Shown: positions 1-7,664 of the stretch, piece after piece
Position numbering within the stretch: the first letter of the stretch is position 1
Layout of the letters: the number at the start of each line of letters is the position of its first letter
Assembly (NCBI GenBank): GCA_025929745.1
Contig: JAICPQ010000064.1
Coordinates: 1 to 11,258, forward strand
DNA length: 11,258 bases
From: Burkholderiales bacterium
GTDB lineage: Bacteria > Pseudomonadota > Gammaproteobacteria > Burkholderiales > SG8-39
Direction of reading: 5' to 3'
Made by a program: the position numbers and the translations under genes
The notes under the pieces: model-generated
The model's database searches: none
What the model saw: the letters and a program-made list of their open reading frames with translations, nothing else
Told to the model about the DNA's origin: nothing

Positions 1-89
1 TCCTGCTCGGCTGGCTCGTGCTTGGCCCGGTGCTCGCGGCGTCGATCTATACCGCGTACCGCGACATCTACCTCACGCCGCGCTCGTAG
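1..89 (+). CDS. C-terminal fragment of a membrane protein (BPSS1780-like)
   Basis: The reading frame entering at base 3 is open for 29 codons to a TAG at 87-89. The visible tail is a hydrophobic stretch followed by a short polar end, with the segment GPVLAASIYTAYRDIY. This resembles the last membrane helix and tail of the BPSS1780 family of uncharacterised betaproteobacterial inner-membrane proteins, which commonly end in a GPV-(x)-AS-(x)-Y-(x)-YRDI pattern. The assignment comes from remembered family resemblance over fewer than 30 residues, so the family name is tentative; that it is a real gene end is more secure. Its stop lies inside the 3' end of the convergent MFS gene (17-base overlap), leaving no room for a separate terminator. 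Confidence 0.55.
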   Translation, partial: LLGWLVLGPVLAASIYTAYRDIYLTPRS

Positions 90-1245
90 AGGGACGCTCG
101 AGGAGCGCGCGGCCGCTCCAGAGCCAGGCGAGCCCGGCGAATTGGATCGCCCACACCATGCCGAGCGCCCATGGATAGGCCTCGGCCGCGTAGCCCTGCG
201 TGCTTTGCGGCCAGCGGTCGAGCACCATGCCGATAGCCCACTGGCCGCCGAACATGCCGACGAAGCCGACCACGTTGACGGCGGTATTCACGCGTCCCGC
301 CATCGCTTTCGGATAGCGGCGCGCGAGAAGCGAGTACGCGAGCACGACCGCGGTGCCCGCGCCGACGAAGACGCACCAGAGCAGCATCGAATGCACGCCG
401 ACGACGATGAGACCCAGGCAAACCGAGGAAAGCGCCACGCCGCCCGCGAGGAGCGGGAACGCGCTGCGGCCGCGGCGCTGCCAGGCGTCGGCCGCGCGAC
501 CGAAGGCCATATAGCCGATGATCATCGAGACGTTGACGGCGAGTAGGCCGCGCGCCACTTCGGCGGGATTCCACTGCGCCACGTCGCGCAGCCAGGTCGC
601 GATCCAGAGCGTCTGCAGCGCCACCGCCGCGGTCTGGCTCGCGCCGAGCGGAATGGCGAAGCGCAGGAACACCGGATCGCGTAGCAGGGCAGACAGGCCC
701 TGCACGATTTCGCGAAATCCTTCGTTTGTGCGGCGCGCGGTACGTTCCGGCACCCAGAACCAGAACACGATGCTTAGCACGGCGGTTACGCCGACTATTA
801 GCAGGAACGCCTCGCGCCAGCCCCACGCGCGCAGCAGGAGCTCGAGCGGCACGGTTGCCGTCATCGCGCCCACGGCGCCGGCGGAGAACGCGATGCCAGT
901 CATGGTCGAAATGCGTTCAGGCGGATACCAGAGCACAAACGCCGTCAACGCCGCCATCAGGCACGCGGACACCCCGAGGCCGATGAGCGCGCGTGCCGCG
1001 ATGGCCGCCGAAGCGCTCTCGGCGGCGGCGAACCACGCGCCGCCCGCCACCGCGACGAGGAGCAGCGCCGCATTCACGCGGCGCGGACCATAGCGATCGA
1101 GCGCCACCCCTACAGGCAATTGCACCACGGCGAACGAGAGGAAGTACACGCTGGAGAGCAGGCCGAGCCCCGCTGCGCTCAAGCCGAACTCGGCGGCGAG
1201 CGTCGGGGCAAGCACCGCATTCACCATGCGATACACGTACGACAC
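73..1245 (-). CDS. MFS transporter
   Basis: This is an inner-membrane secondary transporter of the major facilitator superfamily, probably carrying an organic anion or other small metabolite. About twelve hydrophobic helices are visible. The superfamily loop motif A appears as GVALDRYGPRRV (residues 46-57 counted from the GTG at 1245), and a degenerate second copy, FGRAADAWQRRGR, sits near residue 250. The stop is TGA at 73-75. The start is a problem: GTG 1245 is the first conventional start in frame, but it falls inside the first membrane helix. The upstream in-frame codons (TWRVAAPFLAGYF) look like the normal beginning of that helix and run into the palindrome at 1281-1309. No good ribosome-binding site precedes the GTG. 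It is the last gene of the minus-strand run, and its position suggests it imports the compound metabolised by the upstream enzymes (inference). Confidence 0.85.
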   Translation of the reverse strand: MSYVYRMVNAVLAPTLAAEFGLSAAGLGLLSSVYFLSFAVVQLPVGVALDRYGPRRVNAALLLVAVAGGAWFAAAESASAAIAARALIGLGVSACLMAALTAFVLWYPPERISTMTGIAFSAGAVGAMTATVPLELLLRAWGWREAFLLIVGVTAVLSIVFWFWVPERTARRTNEGFREIVQGLSALLRDPVFLRFAIPLGASQTAAVALQTLWIATWLRDVAQWNPAEVARGLLAVNVSMIIGYMAFGRAADAWQRRGRSAFPLLAGGVALSSVCLGLIVVGVHSMLLWCVFVGAGTAVVLAYSLLARRYPKAMAGRVNTAVNVVGFVGMFGGQWAIGMVLDRWPQSTQGYAAEAYPWALGMVWAIQFAGLAWLWSGRALLERPSTSAA

Positions 1246-1290
1246 GAAGTAGCCCGCGAGGAACGGGGCCGCGACGCGCCAAGTAATCGG
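1246..1290 (-). other. In-frame upstream coding extension of the MFS gene without a normal start codon
   Basis: Read leftward on the minus strand from 1290, the MFS frame stays open and encodes PITWRVAAPFLAGYF directly before the GTG at 1245. This completes a full-length first membrane helix, and MFS relatives commonly start with a similar Trp-Arg then hydrophobic stretch. No ATG, GTG or TTG exists in this frame back into the end of the SDR gene. Only ATT (1287-1285) or CTG (1296-1294), both inside the palindrome, could serve. The extension is therefore either a relic after loss of the native start or is translated from a rare start. Confidence 0.5.
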
Positions 1291-1309
1291 GGTCAGAGCC
1301 CGATTACTT
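1281..1309. repeat. Perfect palindrome, 11-bp arms and 7-nt loop (REP-like)
   Basis: The arm AAGTAATCGGG (1281-1291) and its exact reverse complement CCCGATTACTT (1299-1309) flank the loop GTCAGAG. The element lies between the second SDR gene and the MFS gene and overlaps both: its right arm holds the last Lys codon and TAA stop of the SDR, and its left arm holds the first base of the Trp codon in the MFS extension. The core, with TCGGG/GGTCAGA-type sequence, recalls short palindromes (REP type, mobilised by RAYT transposases) that are scattered through many proteobacterial genomes. Only one copy is in the window, so repetitiveness is inferred. It could also act as an mRNA hairpin protecting or terminating the upstream transcript, although no T-run follows it on either strand. 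Confidence 0.6.
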
Positions 1310-2068
1310 CGCTGTCTCGAAACCGCCCAGGTAGAAGCGGTTCCAGGTCGGGCTGATGATGAGCTCGTTCACGCAGGCGCGCGGCGGCAGCGTGGCGAGG
1401 TAGAGAATCGTCGCGCCGAGGTCCTCGGGCTGCAGCATGCGCGCGCGCACTTCCGGCGTCGGCGGCACCGGCCGCTTCTCGAGAATCGGCGTGGCGACTT
1501 CACCGGGCAGGATGGAGGTCGCGCGAATCCCGTTCGCGCACTCTTCCATGTTGATCGACTCGGTGAGCGCGACGACCGCGTGCTTGGTCGCGTTGTACCC
1601 GGGACCCGTGAGCGTGCTGGCATAGCGGCCCGCCCACGACGAGACGTTGATGATGAGGCCGTCCTTGCGCTCGCGCATGCCGGGAAGCACGGCGTGGCAG
1701 CAGTAGAACATGCCGGAGAGATTCACCGCGACGATCTGGTCCCAGGTATCGAGCGAGACGTTGCGAAAGTTGCGCTTCGGATTGTTGATGCCGGCGCTGT
1801 TGATGAGGATGTCGATGTGACCGTGGCGCTTGAGGATCGCCTGCGCAGCGCGCGATACCTCCTGCTGCTGGCCGACGTCGAGCGCGATCGACTCGCCGCT
1901 ACCCGCGGCGCGGATCTGCTTCTCGCCCGCCGACAGCGTTTCGCGGCTGCGCCCTGAGATCACCACATGCGCGCCGGCTTTCGCAAGCTCGATGCCGCCG
2001 GCGAGGCCGATGCCGGAGCCGCCGCCGGTGATCCAGACAACCTTATCTTTTAGCGTATTGAGCGGCAC
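1304..2068 (-). CDS. SDR family NAD(P)-dependent oxidoreductase
   Basis: A classical short-chain dehydrogenase/reductase of 254 residues, the usual length, expected to interconvert a hydroxyl and a carbonyl group using NAD(P). The cofactor motif TGGGSGIG is at 14-21, NSAG at 90-93 (NNAG in most members), the structural Asn near 116 (VNLSG), the catalytic Ser in INVSSWAG (143-144) and the Tyr/Lys pair at Y158 and K162 (YNATK). All active-site residues are present. The start is GTG at 2068, 26 bases inside the end of the glutathione transferase gene, which implies translational coupling. The TAA stop is supplied by the palindrome at 1281-1309. The substrate is unknown; membership of the run suggests a hydroxyacyl or alcohol intermediate, or an aldehyde or ketone by-product. 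Confidence 0.9.
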   Translation of the reverse strand: MPLNTLKDKVVWITGGGSGIGLAGGIELAKAGAHVVISGRSRETLSAGEKQIRAAGSGESIALDVGQQQEVSRAAQAILKRHGHIDILINSAGINNPKRNFRNVSLDTWDQIVAVNLSGMFYCCHAVLPGMRERKDGLIINVSSWAGRYASTLTGPGYNATKHAVVALTESINMEECANGIRATSILPGEVATPILEKRPVPPTPEVRARMLQPEDLGATILYLATLPPRACVNELIISPTWNRFYLGGFETAK

Positions 2069-2741
2069 CGAAGAGATTCTCGCGTTGTTGCTGGGTCATT
2101 TCGGTGCGGCGCCGGTCGGCGAGGACCTGTAGCGCGCGCTTCACCGCGGGGCGCTCGGCAATGCGGTCGCGCCATTCCTTGACGCGCGGATATTCGTCGA
2201 TGTTGACGCCCTGACGTTCCGGGAAGCGCAACCAGGGCATGGTGGCCATGTCGGCGATCGTGTATTCCTTGCAAGCAAGCCACGGGCTCTCGCTCAACCT
2301 TTTTTCCAGCACACCGTAAAGCCGGTTGGCCTCGTTCTTGTAGCGGTTCATGGCGTACTCGATCTTCTCCGGCGCGTAGCCGAGGAAGTGGTGTGCCTGC
2401 CCGAGCATCGGGCCGATGTGCCCCATCTGGAACATGGTCCACTGCATCACCTTCCAGCGATCGGCCACGTTCTTGGGCAGAAATTTGCCCGTTTTGGAGG
2501 CGAGGTAGAACAGCATCGCGCCCGACTCGGCGAGCGCGAACGGCTTGCCATCCGGACCTTCGGGATCGACCATCGCCGGCATCTTGTTGTTGGGCGAAAT
2601 CCTGAGGAAGTCGGGCTTGAACTGGTCGCCCGCGCCGATGTCGATCGGAATCACCCGGTAGGGCGTTCCGGTTTCCTCGAGCATGATGTGGATCTTGTGG
2701 CCGTTGGGCGTCGGCCACGTATAGAGGTCAATCGGTTTCAT
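2043..2741 (-). CDS. yfcG: YfcG-like glutathione S-transferase / disulfide-bond oxidoreductase
   Basis: A soluble 232-residue protein that closely follows the Nu-class family of E. coli YfcG and YghU, which bind two glutathione molecules or one GSSG and have disulfide-bond reductase activity. The thioredoxin-fold half carries TPNGHK (11-16), with the Thr/Asn positions used in place of a catalytic Tyr or Ser. It also carries GDQFKPDFL (38-45), SPNNKMPA with the cis-proline at P55, and the glutathione-contacting AESGA (71-75). The helical half includes PMLGQAHHF (111-119) and SPWL...YTIADMA. The start is ATG 2741, one base after the RDD stop; a longer open frame upstream is only the shadow of the RDD gene. 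The symbol denotes family level. Its likely role in the cluster is removal of reactive electrophiles or thiol-disulfide balance during catabolism (inference). Confidence 0.88.
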   Translation of the reverse strand: MKPIDLYTWPTPNGHKIHIMLEETGTPYRVIPIDIGAGDQFKPDFLRISPNNKMPAMVDPEGPDGKPFALAESGAMLFYLASKTGKFLPKNVADRWKVMQWTMFQMGHIGPMLGQAHHFLGYAPEKIEYAMNRYKNEANRLYGVLEKRLSESPWLACKEYTIADMATMPWLRFPERQGVNIDEYPRVKEWRDRIAERPAVKRALQVLADRRRTEMTQQQRENLFGAAQYAKR

Positions 2742-2742
2742 C

Positions 2743-3177
2743 TTAGTCTTCCGAGTTGATGACAATAGTGCGCGCGATCTTATCGTGCCAACCCTGCTTG
2801 CGGCGGTCGACCGCCGCCCACAGGAAGCCGAGATACAACGGCAACGCGGACAGGAAATAGGCGAGGAAGCGCACCACCAATCGCGCGAGCGACGGCGGCG
2901 CCCCGGTTGAGGCATCGACGATGCGCACGCCAAGCGCGATCTTGCCGGGGGTCGCACCGCAATAGCGCCAGAAGCCGACGACCATGATGGCGATCGCAAG
3001 GAAAGCGAGCAGGTCCCACGAGTGTTCGGCGGGATCGAGCGAGACTTCGCGCATGCCGAAGCCGAGCACCATCACGGGCACCGTGACGACGATCACGATC
3101 AGCCAGTCGATGAGGAGCGCAGCGGCGCGCTGCCAGAACCCGGCGTAGTCAGGCGAGCTTGACGAGCTGCTTGCCAA
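2743..3177 (-). CDS. RDD family membrane protein
   Basis: A small integral membrane protein of 144 residues with three predicted helices (about 18-38, 54-69 and 103-123). The RDD hallmarks are visible: an Arg/Asp pair in the first helix region (FWQRAAALLID, 14-24), the GATPGKIALGVRIVD signature (74-88), and the DRRKQGWHDK segment near the end (124-133). The family has no settled general function; some members are linked to ion or small-molecule transport. The start must be TTG 3177, because an in-frame TGA lies five codons upstream and no other start precedes the domain. This places the first 29 bases inside the CurA-like gene. Reading the second frame there creates an unusual run of six serines (residues 3-8). 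A GGGCGGGA stretch just upstream may serve as ribosome-binding site. Confidence 0.85.
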   Translation of the reverse strand: MASSSSSSPDYAGFWQRAAALLIDWLIVIVVTVPVMVLGFGMREVSLDPAEHSWDLLAFLAIAIMVVGFWRYCGATPGKIALGVRIVDASTGAPPSLARLVVRFLAYFLSALPLYLGFLWAAVDRRKQGWHDKIARTIVINSED

Positions 3178-4123
3178 AGTTCCCGCCCTTCAGAAGCGAC
3201 ACGAGTCCCTGCGGCGCGTTTTCGAGCCCTTCGACCACGGATTCGCGCGTCTTCAGCTTGCCGCCGGCGTAATAGCCGCCGAGCGCCTTCAGCGCCTCGC
3301 CGTAGCGATCCTTCCAGTCGAACACGATCATGCCCTGCATCTTCAGCCGGTTGACGAGCACGGCGCGCAGGTTCTTCACGCGGTAGGGCTCGGTCGCGTT
3401 GTAGTCCGAGATCATGCCGCACACCACGATGCGGCCGAAGAGCTTCATGCGCGCGAGCGCGAGATCGAGGATCTCGCCGCCGACGTTATCGAAGTACACG
3501 TCGGTTGCCTCGAGCTGCTCGCGCAGCGGCCCCGCCTTGTAGTCGAGACAGGCATCGAAGCCGAGCTCGCGCGTCACGTAGTCGCACTTCTCGCGCCCGC
3601 CGGCGATGCCGATCGCACGGCAGCCCCAGAGCTTCGCGAGCTGGCCGACAACGCTGCCAACCGCACCCGACGCGGCCGAGACGAGCACCGTCTCGCCCGG
3701 CTTCGGCTGGCCGAGTTCCTTCAGGCCGAAATACGCGGTCATCCCCGGCATCCCGAGCATGCCGAGGTAGTAGCTGAGCGGCGCGCGCGAGCCGTCGATC
3801 CGCGTCGCTTCCTTGGTCGCGCCGTAGAGCTGCCAGCCCAGCTGCGTGAGGACGTGGTCGCCCTTCTTGAGGTTCGGGTGCTTCGATTCCATCACCTCGC
3901 CCACCGTCTGCCCGACCATGACCTCGCCGATGTCGACGCCCTTCACATAGCTCTTCGCCGCGCTGATCCGGCCGCGCATGTAGGGGTCGAGCGAAAGCCA
4001 GAGGTTCTTCACCAGCACCTCGCCGTCCGCGGGGCGCGGCAGGGGCGCTTTTTCCAGACGGAAGTTCTGCGGCGTCACCCAGCCTTCCGGCCGGCTCGCA
4101 AGCACGATGCGCTGGTTTTCCAT
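3149..4123 (-). CDS. curA: CurA-like NADP-dependent oxidoreductase (zinc-free MDR family)
   Basis: A 324-residue medium-chain reductase of the leukotriene B4 dehydrogenase/CurA group. These cytoplasmic enzymes use NADPH to reduce the C=C bond of alpha,beta-unsaturated ketones or aldehydes. Resemblance to E. coli curcumin reductase CurA runs end to end: ENFRLE-like start (QNFRLE), LSLDPYMRGR (43-52), VDIGEVMVG (63-71), LGMPGMTAY (123-131), the nucleotide-binding AASGAVGSVVGQ (150-161), the NADPH phosphate-site region GIAGGREKC (172-180), VYFDNVGG (209-216) and a GLENAPQ...LLKGGNFGK tail. No zinc-binding cysteines are seen, as expected. The loop between REQLEA and DVYFDNVGG is about five residues shorter than in CurA as remembered. 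It starts 9 bases after the lipoprotein stop. Physiological substrate unknown; the symbol denotes family level. Confidence 0.9.
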   Translation of the reverse strand: MENQRIVLASRPEGWVTPQNFRLEKAPLPRPADGEVLVKNLWLSLDPYMRGRISAAKSYVKGVDIGEVMVGQTVGEVMESKHPNLKKGDHVLTQLGWQLYGATKEATRIDGSRAPLSYYLGMLGMPGMTAYFGLKELGQPKPGETVLVSAASGAVGSVVGQLAKLWGCRAIGIAGGREKCDYVTRELGFDACLDYKAGPLREQLEATDVYFDNVGGEILDLALARMKLFGRIVVCGMISDYNATEPYRVKNLRAVLVNRLKMQGMIVFDWKDRYGEALKALGGYYAGGKLKTRESVVEGLENAPQGLVSLLKGGNFGKQLVKLA

Positions 4124-4132
4124 GGCCGCAGT

Positions 4133-4699
4133 CTAGCGGGGGCAGCCGCGCGCATCGAGCACCGATGCCGGACGCAGCACGCGCAGGATCTCCGGCTCGC
4201 CTTCGAACTGCGCGTCGATCAGGACGAGCACCGGGTTGCCCTGCGCCTTCGATACCTCCCCTCTCAGGTTCTCGGCTGCGCGCGTCTCGTCGAGCTTCCA
4301 GGCAAGCCCGGTGCGGCATTCCTTGAACGTCGTCCCGTCATAAACGCCCACCATGCGGAACGGGCCGCGCAGCCGCTCGACCTGCGGGTTCTTTCTGAAC
4401 TTCGCGAGATCGTAGCGGCGGGTGTCGCGCTCGCCGGTGAGCTCGAGCGTTCCTTGGGCGTAACGCCAGCGGCCGAAATCGTAGAACTCCGAGGCGCCGA
4501 GCTGATCGCGCAAGAGATAGCTGCCGTCGGGCCGCAACGTCACGGTGACCTCCAGGCAGCCGGGACAGTCGGCGTCGTTGACGAGTGTCGCGGGCAGCGC
4601 AGGCAGCGCCTGCGGCGGCGGCTTGACCTCGACCGGCGGGGTGGGAGCCTGGGCGCAGCCGATCAGAGCGGCAAGCGCCCACGCGCTAAAGCGAGGCAA
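4133..4699 (-). CDS. Lipoprotein with NlpE-like N-terminal domain
   Basis: A short signal sequence (MPRFSAWALAALIG) ends in a lipobox, LIGC, so Cys15 is the likely lipidated residue. Position +2 is Ala, consistent with sorting to the outer membrane. A proline-rich linker (about 18-38) precedes a small beta-rich domain with a CPGC motif (45-48) and the pattern V-x-L-x-PDGSY...G-x-W-x-Y...L-x-L-x-G. This pattern resembles the copper-homeostasis and surface-sensing lipoprotein NlpE in its N-terminal domain, which also has a CxxC. The C-terminal 60-70 residues are not recognised. The start is TTG 4699, the only option, since an in-frame TAG lies seven codons upstream. It lies 14 bases inside the small dehydrogenase gene. 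Why an envelope lipoprotein sits in the middle of a catabolic run is unclear; the NlpE resemblance is moderate. Confidence 0.75.
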   Translation of the reverse strand: MPRFSAWALAALIGCAQAPTPPVEVKPPPQALPALPATLVNDADCPGCLEVTVTLRPDGSYLLRDQLGASEFYDFGRWRYAQGTLELTGERDTRRYDLAKFRKNPQVERLRGPFRMVGVYDGTTFKECRTGLAWKLDETRAAENLRGEVSKAQGNPVLVLIDAQFEGEPEILRVLRPASVLDARGCPR

Positions 4700-5668
4700 A
4701 GCGCTCGAGATGCTCGTCTACGTCGCCGAAGCGCCGTGCGAGCGCGGTCAGGCGTCGGAAAGTGTGGCTCACCTTCAGCTCTTCCGTCATCCCCATCCCG
4801 CCATGGAGCTGCACCGCCTCCTGACTCACGTGGCGCGCGGCATCCGCGATCCTGATCTTCGCCGCCGAAACGGAGCGCGCGCGGTCCTGCGCGCTTCCCG
4901 CCTGATCCACTTTCGAGCATGCGAGGCAGGCCATCGATCTTGCCTGCTCGTAGGAGATGAACATGTCGACCATGCGGTGCTGCAGCGCCTGGAAGGCGCC
5001 GATCGGCACGCCGAACTGCTTGCGGGTTTTCAGATACTCGAGCGTCGTATCGCACGCGAACTTCAACGCGCCCACCGCCTCGGCGCAGGAAAGCGCCGCG
5101 CCGAGGTCCAGCACTTCCTCGAGCACGCCGCCGGCAGCGCCGAGCGGCTCGCCTTTGCCTTGAAAAGCCACGTCGCCCGCGGCGAGATCGTCCACGGTTC
5201 GATAAGCCGCGACGTTGAACTTGTCGTGGAGCGTGAGCCGCCCATCGCGCGCCAGCACGATGCGCTGCGCGAGCGGCGCGCCGATCACGCCGCGCTCGCC
5301 GGTCGCGAACGCAAGCCGCATCCTGCCCTGCGCCACCGCGGGCAGGATCGCCTGCTTCTGCTCCTGCGTACCGCCCTTCGCGATCGCAGCCGCGGCGAGC
5401 ATCGAGGGCAGATAAGGCTCGACCACGAGCGCCTCTCCGAACGCCTCCACGACGCTCATCAGGTCGACCGCGCCGCCGCCGAAGCCACCGTAGTCCGGCG
5501 AAAGCGGCAGCCCGGTGAGCCCCATCTCGGCGAAGTTGGCCCACACACGCTCGCTCCAGCCTTGCGGCGTGGCGAGGATCTTCTTGCGCGCCTCGAAGTC
5601 GTAATCCTTCTGCAGATAGCGGCGGACGGAATCGGCGAGAAGCTGCTGCTCTTCGTTGTAATCGAAGT

Positions 5669-5672
<4 letters not shown>
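4686..5672 (-). CDS. Acyl-CoA dehydrogenase family protein, small (PimD-like) subunit
   Basis: The 328 residues resemble the small subunit PimD of pimeloyl-CoA dehydrogenase: start NFDYNEEQQLLADSV, helical domain with YGGFGGGAVDLMSVVEAFG (61-79), and C-terminal helical domain with EYLKTRKQFGVPIGAFQALQHR (212-233) and QLHGGMGMTEELKV. The KTRKQFG and LHGGMGMTEE segments are typical of the fold. The protein is about 50 residues shorter than usual. The shortfall lies in the middle beta domain near residues 140-155, where the stretch between LARDG and AAYRTVDDLAAGDVAF seems to be missing. No YEG-type catalytic segment follows, as expected for a partner that supports rather than performs catalysis. 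The start ATG overlaps the large-subunit stop as ATGA, so equimolar, coupled translation of a heteromer is likely. FAD binding and catalysis probably depend on the large subunit (inference). Confidence 0.88.
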
Positions 5673-6781
<1,109 letters not shown>

Positions 6782-6783
6782 GG

Positions 6784-7542
6784 CTAGAGAATAGTAACGC
6801 CGCCGTCGGCAACGATGCATTGTCCGGTGATAAACGCGGCAGCAGGCGACGCAAGAAAAACGGCGATGCCGCCGATGTCGCGCGGCTCTCCAAGACGCCG
6901 CAGTGGTGTGTTTGAAACGCGTTCTTCGGCGCGCTTGGGGTCCTCCCACAGCGCGCGAGCGAACTCGGTCTTGATGAGCCCAGGGGCGATCGCGTTCACG
7001 CGCACGTTCTTCGGCCCCCATTCCGCCGCTAGGTTGCGCACCAGGTGATGTCCCGCCGCCTTCGACATGCCGTAAGCCCCGATCACCGTATTGGCAATGA
7101 TCCCGCCGATCGAGCCGACCAGGATGAAGCTTCCGCCGGCGGTCATGCCGGGCAACGTCATCCCGGCGAGCCACAGCACGCTCTTCAGGTTGTTGGCGAA
7201 GATCTTGTCGAAGGCTTCGTCGCCGATGCCGGTGAGCGGACCGTAATAGGGATTGGTCGCGGCGTTGGCGACCACGATGTCGATCCGCCCCCACCGGGCG
7301 CGTGTTGCGTCGACGAGCGCCTGTAACTCTTCCTTGCGCGACACGTTGCAGGGCATGGCGAGCACCTCGATGCCGCTTCGCGCCAGGTCGGCTTCGGTTT
7401 CGGCGCAGGCATCGGCCTTGCGGCTGCAGATCGCGACCTTCGCGCCGGCTTTGCCAAGCTCTTCCGCGATCGATCGTCCGATGCCGCGCGTTGCACCGGT
7501 CACGAGGGCGATTTTTCCCGCCAGATCAAAGAGGGAGCGCAT
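6784..7542 (-). CDS. SDR family oxidoreductase (FabG/hydroxyacyl-CoA dehydrogenase-like)
   Basis: A complete classical short-chain dehydrogenase of 252 residues: FDLAGKIALVTGATRGIG at the start with the cofactor motif at 15-22, an NAAT segment at 93-96 in place of NNAG, N118, catalytic S144 (LVGSIGG), Y157 and K161 (YGMSK), the PG turn at 187-188, and the ITGQCIVADGG end common to FabG-like enzymes. In this setting it probably oxidises a hydroxyacyl-CoA or related alcohol formed downstream of the dehydrogenase pair (inference). It is the first gene of the minus-strand run. Its ATG directly abuts an operator-like dyad (7543-7559), and no convincing Shine-Dalgarno sequence precedes it, so translation may use a short or absent leader. 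Control by the divergent IclR protein is likely. Confidence 0.92.
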   Translation of the reverse strand: MRSLFDLAGKIALVTGATRGIGRSIAEELGKAGAKVAICSRKADACAETEADLARSGIEVLAMPCNVSRKEELQALVDATRARWGRIDIVVANAATNPYYGPLTGIGDEAFDKIFANNLKSVLWLAGMTLPGMTAGGSFILVGSIGGIIANTVIGAYGMSKAAGHHLVRNLAAEWGPKNVRVNAIAPGLIKTEFARALWEDPKRAEERVSNTPLRRLGEPRDIGGIAVFLASPAAAFITGQCIVADGGVTIL

Positions 7543-7559
7543 ATTTCGCTATGTGAAAT
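7543..7559. promoter_or_regulatory. Operator-like dyad, probable IclR-family binding site
   Basis: ATTTCGCTATGTGAAAT is an imperfect palindrome with six of eight base pairs symmetric around the A at 7551. It directly abuts the start codon of the SDR gene, between that gene and the divergent iclR-type gene. IclR-family regulators commonly bind 13-17-bp pseudo-palindromes with TTTCGC/GCGAAA-like arms in divergent promoter regions. A bound protein here would overlap the start region of the nine-gene run. Binding itself is inferred. Confidence 0.55.
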
Positions 7560-7573
7560 CTCGGATGACTAAG

Positions 7574-7601
7574 TTGACACGCCCGCGTGGGCGGACAGAA
7601 T
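7574..7601 (+). promoter_or_regulatory. Sigma-70-like promoter for the iclR-type gene
   Basis: A perfect -35 hexamer TTGACA (7574-7579) is followed after 16 bases by CAGAAT (7596-7601), which matches four of six -10 positions. This predicts a transcript start near 7608 and a leader of about 68 bases. A copy of the operator half-site (ATAGCGAAA, 7600-7608) touches the -10 element and the predicted start, fitting autoregulation. No equally good promoter was found on the minus strand for the divergent run. Confidence 0.5.
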
Positions 7602-7604
7602 AGC

Positions 7605-7630
7605 GAAACGCGCAGCGTTCCGCGCGTTTC
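7605..7630. repeat. 9-bp perfect inverted repeat in the iclR leader
   Basis: GAAACGCGC (7605-7613) and GCGCGTTTC (7622-7630) are exact reverse complements separated by 8 bases. The repeat begins almost at the predicted transcript start, so the RNA would start with a stable hairpin. Alternatively it is a second protein-binding site, because its left arm shares GCGAAA bases with the operator half-site at 7600-7608. The ATAGCGAAA half-site is the exact inverse of TTTCGCTAT at 7544-7552 in the SDR-proximal dyad, with centres 56 bp apart. Confidence 0.55.
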
Positions 7631-7658
7631 CACCGACCCCAGAACTCGACCGAAAGAC

Positions 7659-7664
7659 AAGGAG
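7659..7664 (+). promoter_or_regulatory. Ribosome-binding site of the iclR-type gene
   Basis: AAGGAG lies 11 bases before the ATG at 7676. It is one of the few clear Shine-Dalgarno sequences in the window and supports that start even though the first 25 residues are not conserved domain sequence. Confidence 0.6.

Noticed and set aside
68..826. 252-residue minus-strand frame inside the MFS gene
   Set aside because: It is an Arg-rich alternate frame of the transporter, whose own frame shows clear membrane helices and MFS motif A.
1281..1309. Palindrome as an intrinsic terminator
   Set aside because: Neither strand has a T-run after the stem, and the element overlaps coding sequence on both sides, so a REP-like or mRNA-stabilising hairpin is preferred.
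2742..2999. Longer N-terminus for the glutathione transferase
   Set aside because: The extra 86 codons are Ser/Arg/Cys-rich out-of-frame reading of the RDD gene; YfcG-type proteins begin at the equivalent of ATG 2741.
3854..4855. 333-residue plus-strand open frame opposite the CurA-like, lipoprotein and dehydrogenase genes
   Set aside because: It spans three well-supported minus-strand genes, shows no domain or membrane pattern, and has the Arg/Ala/His-rich composition of a GC-rich antisense shadow.
6782..7294. 541-residue fusion upstream of the large dehydrogenase
   Set aside because: The extension is an alternate frame of the first SDR; the dehydrogenase domain begins at ATG 6781, just after the SDR stop.
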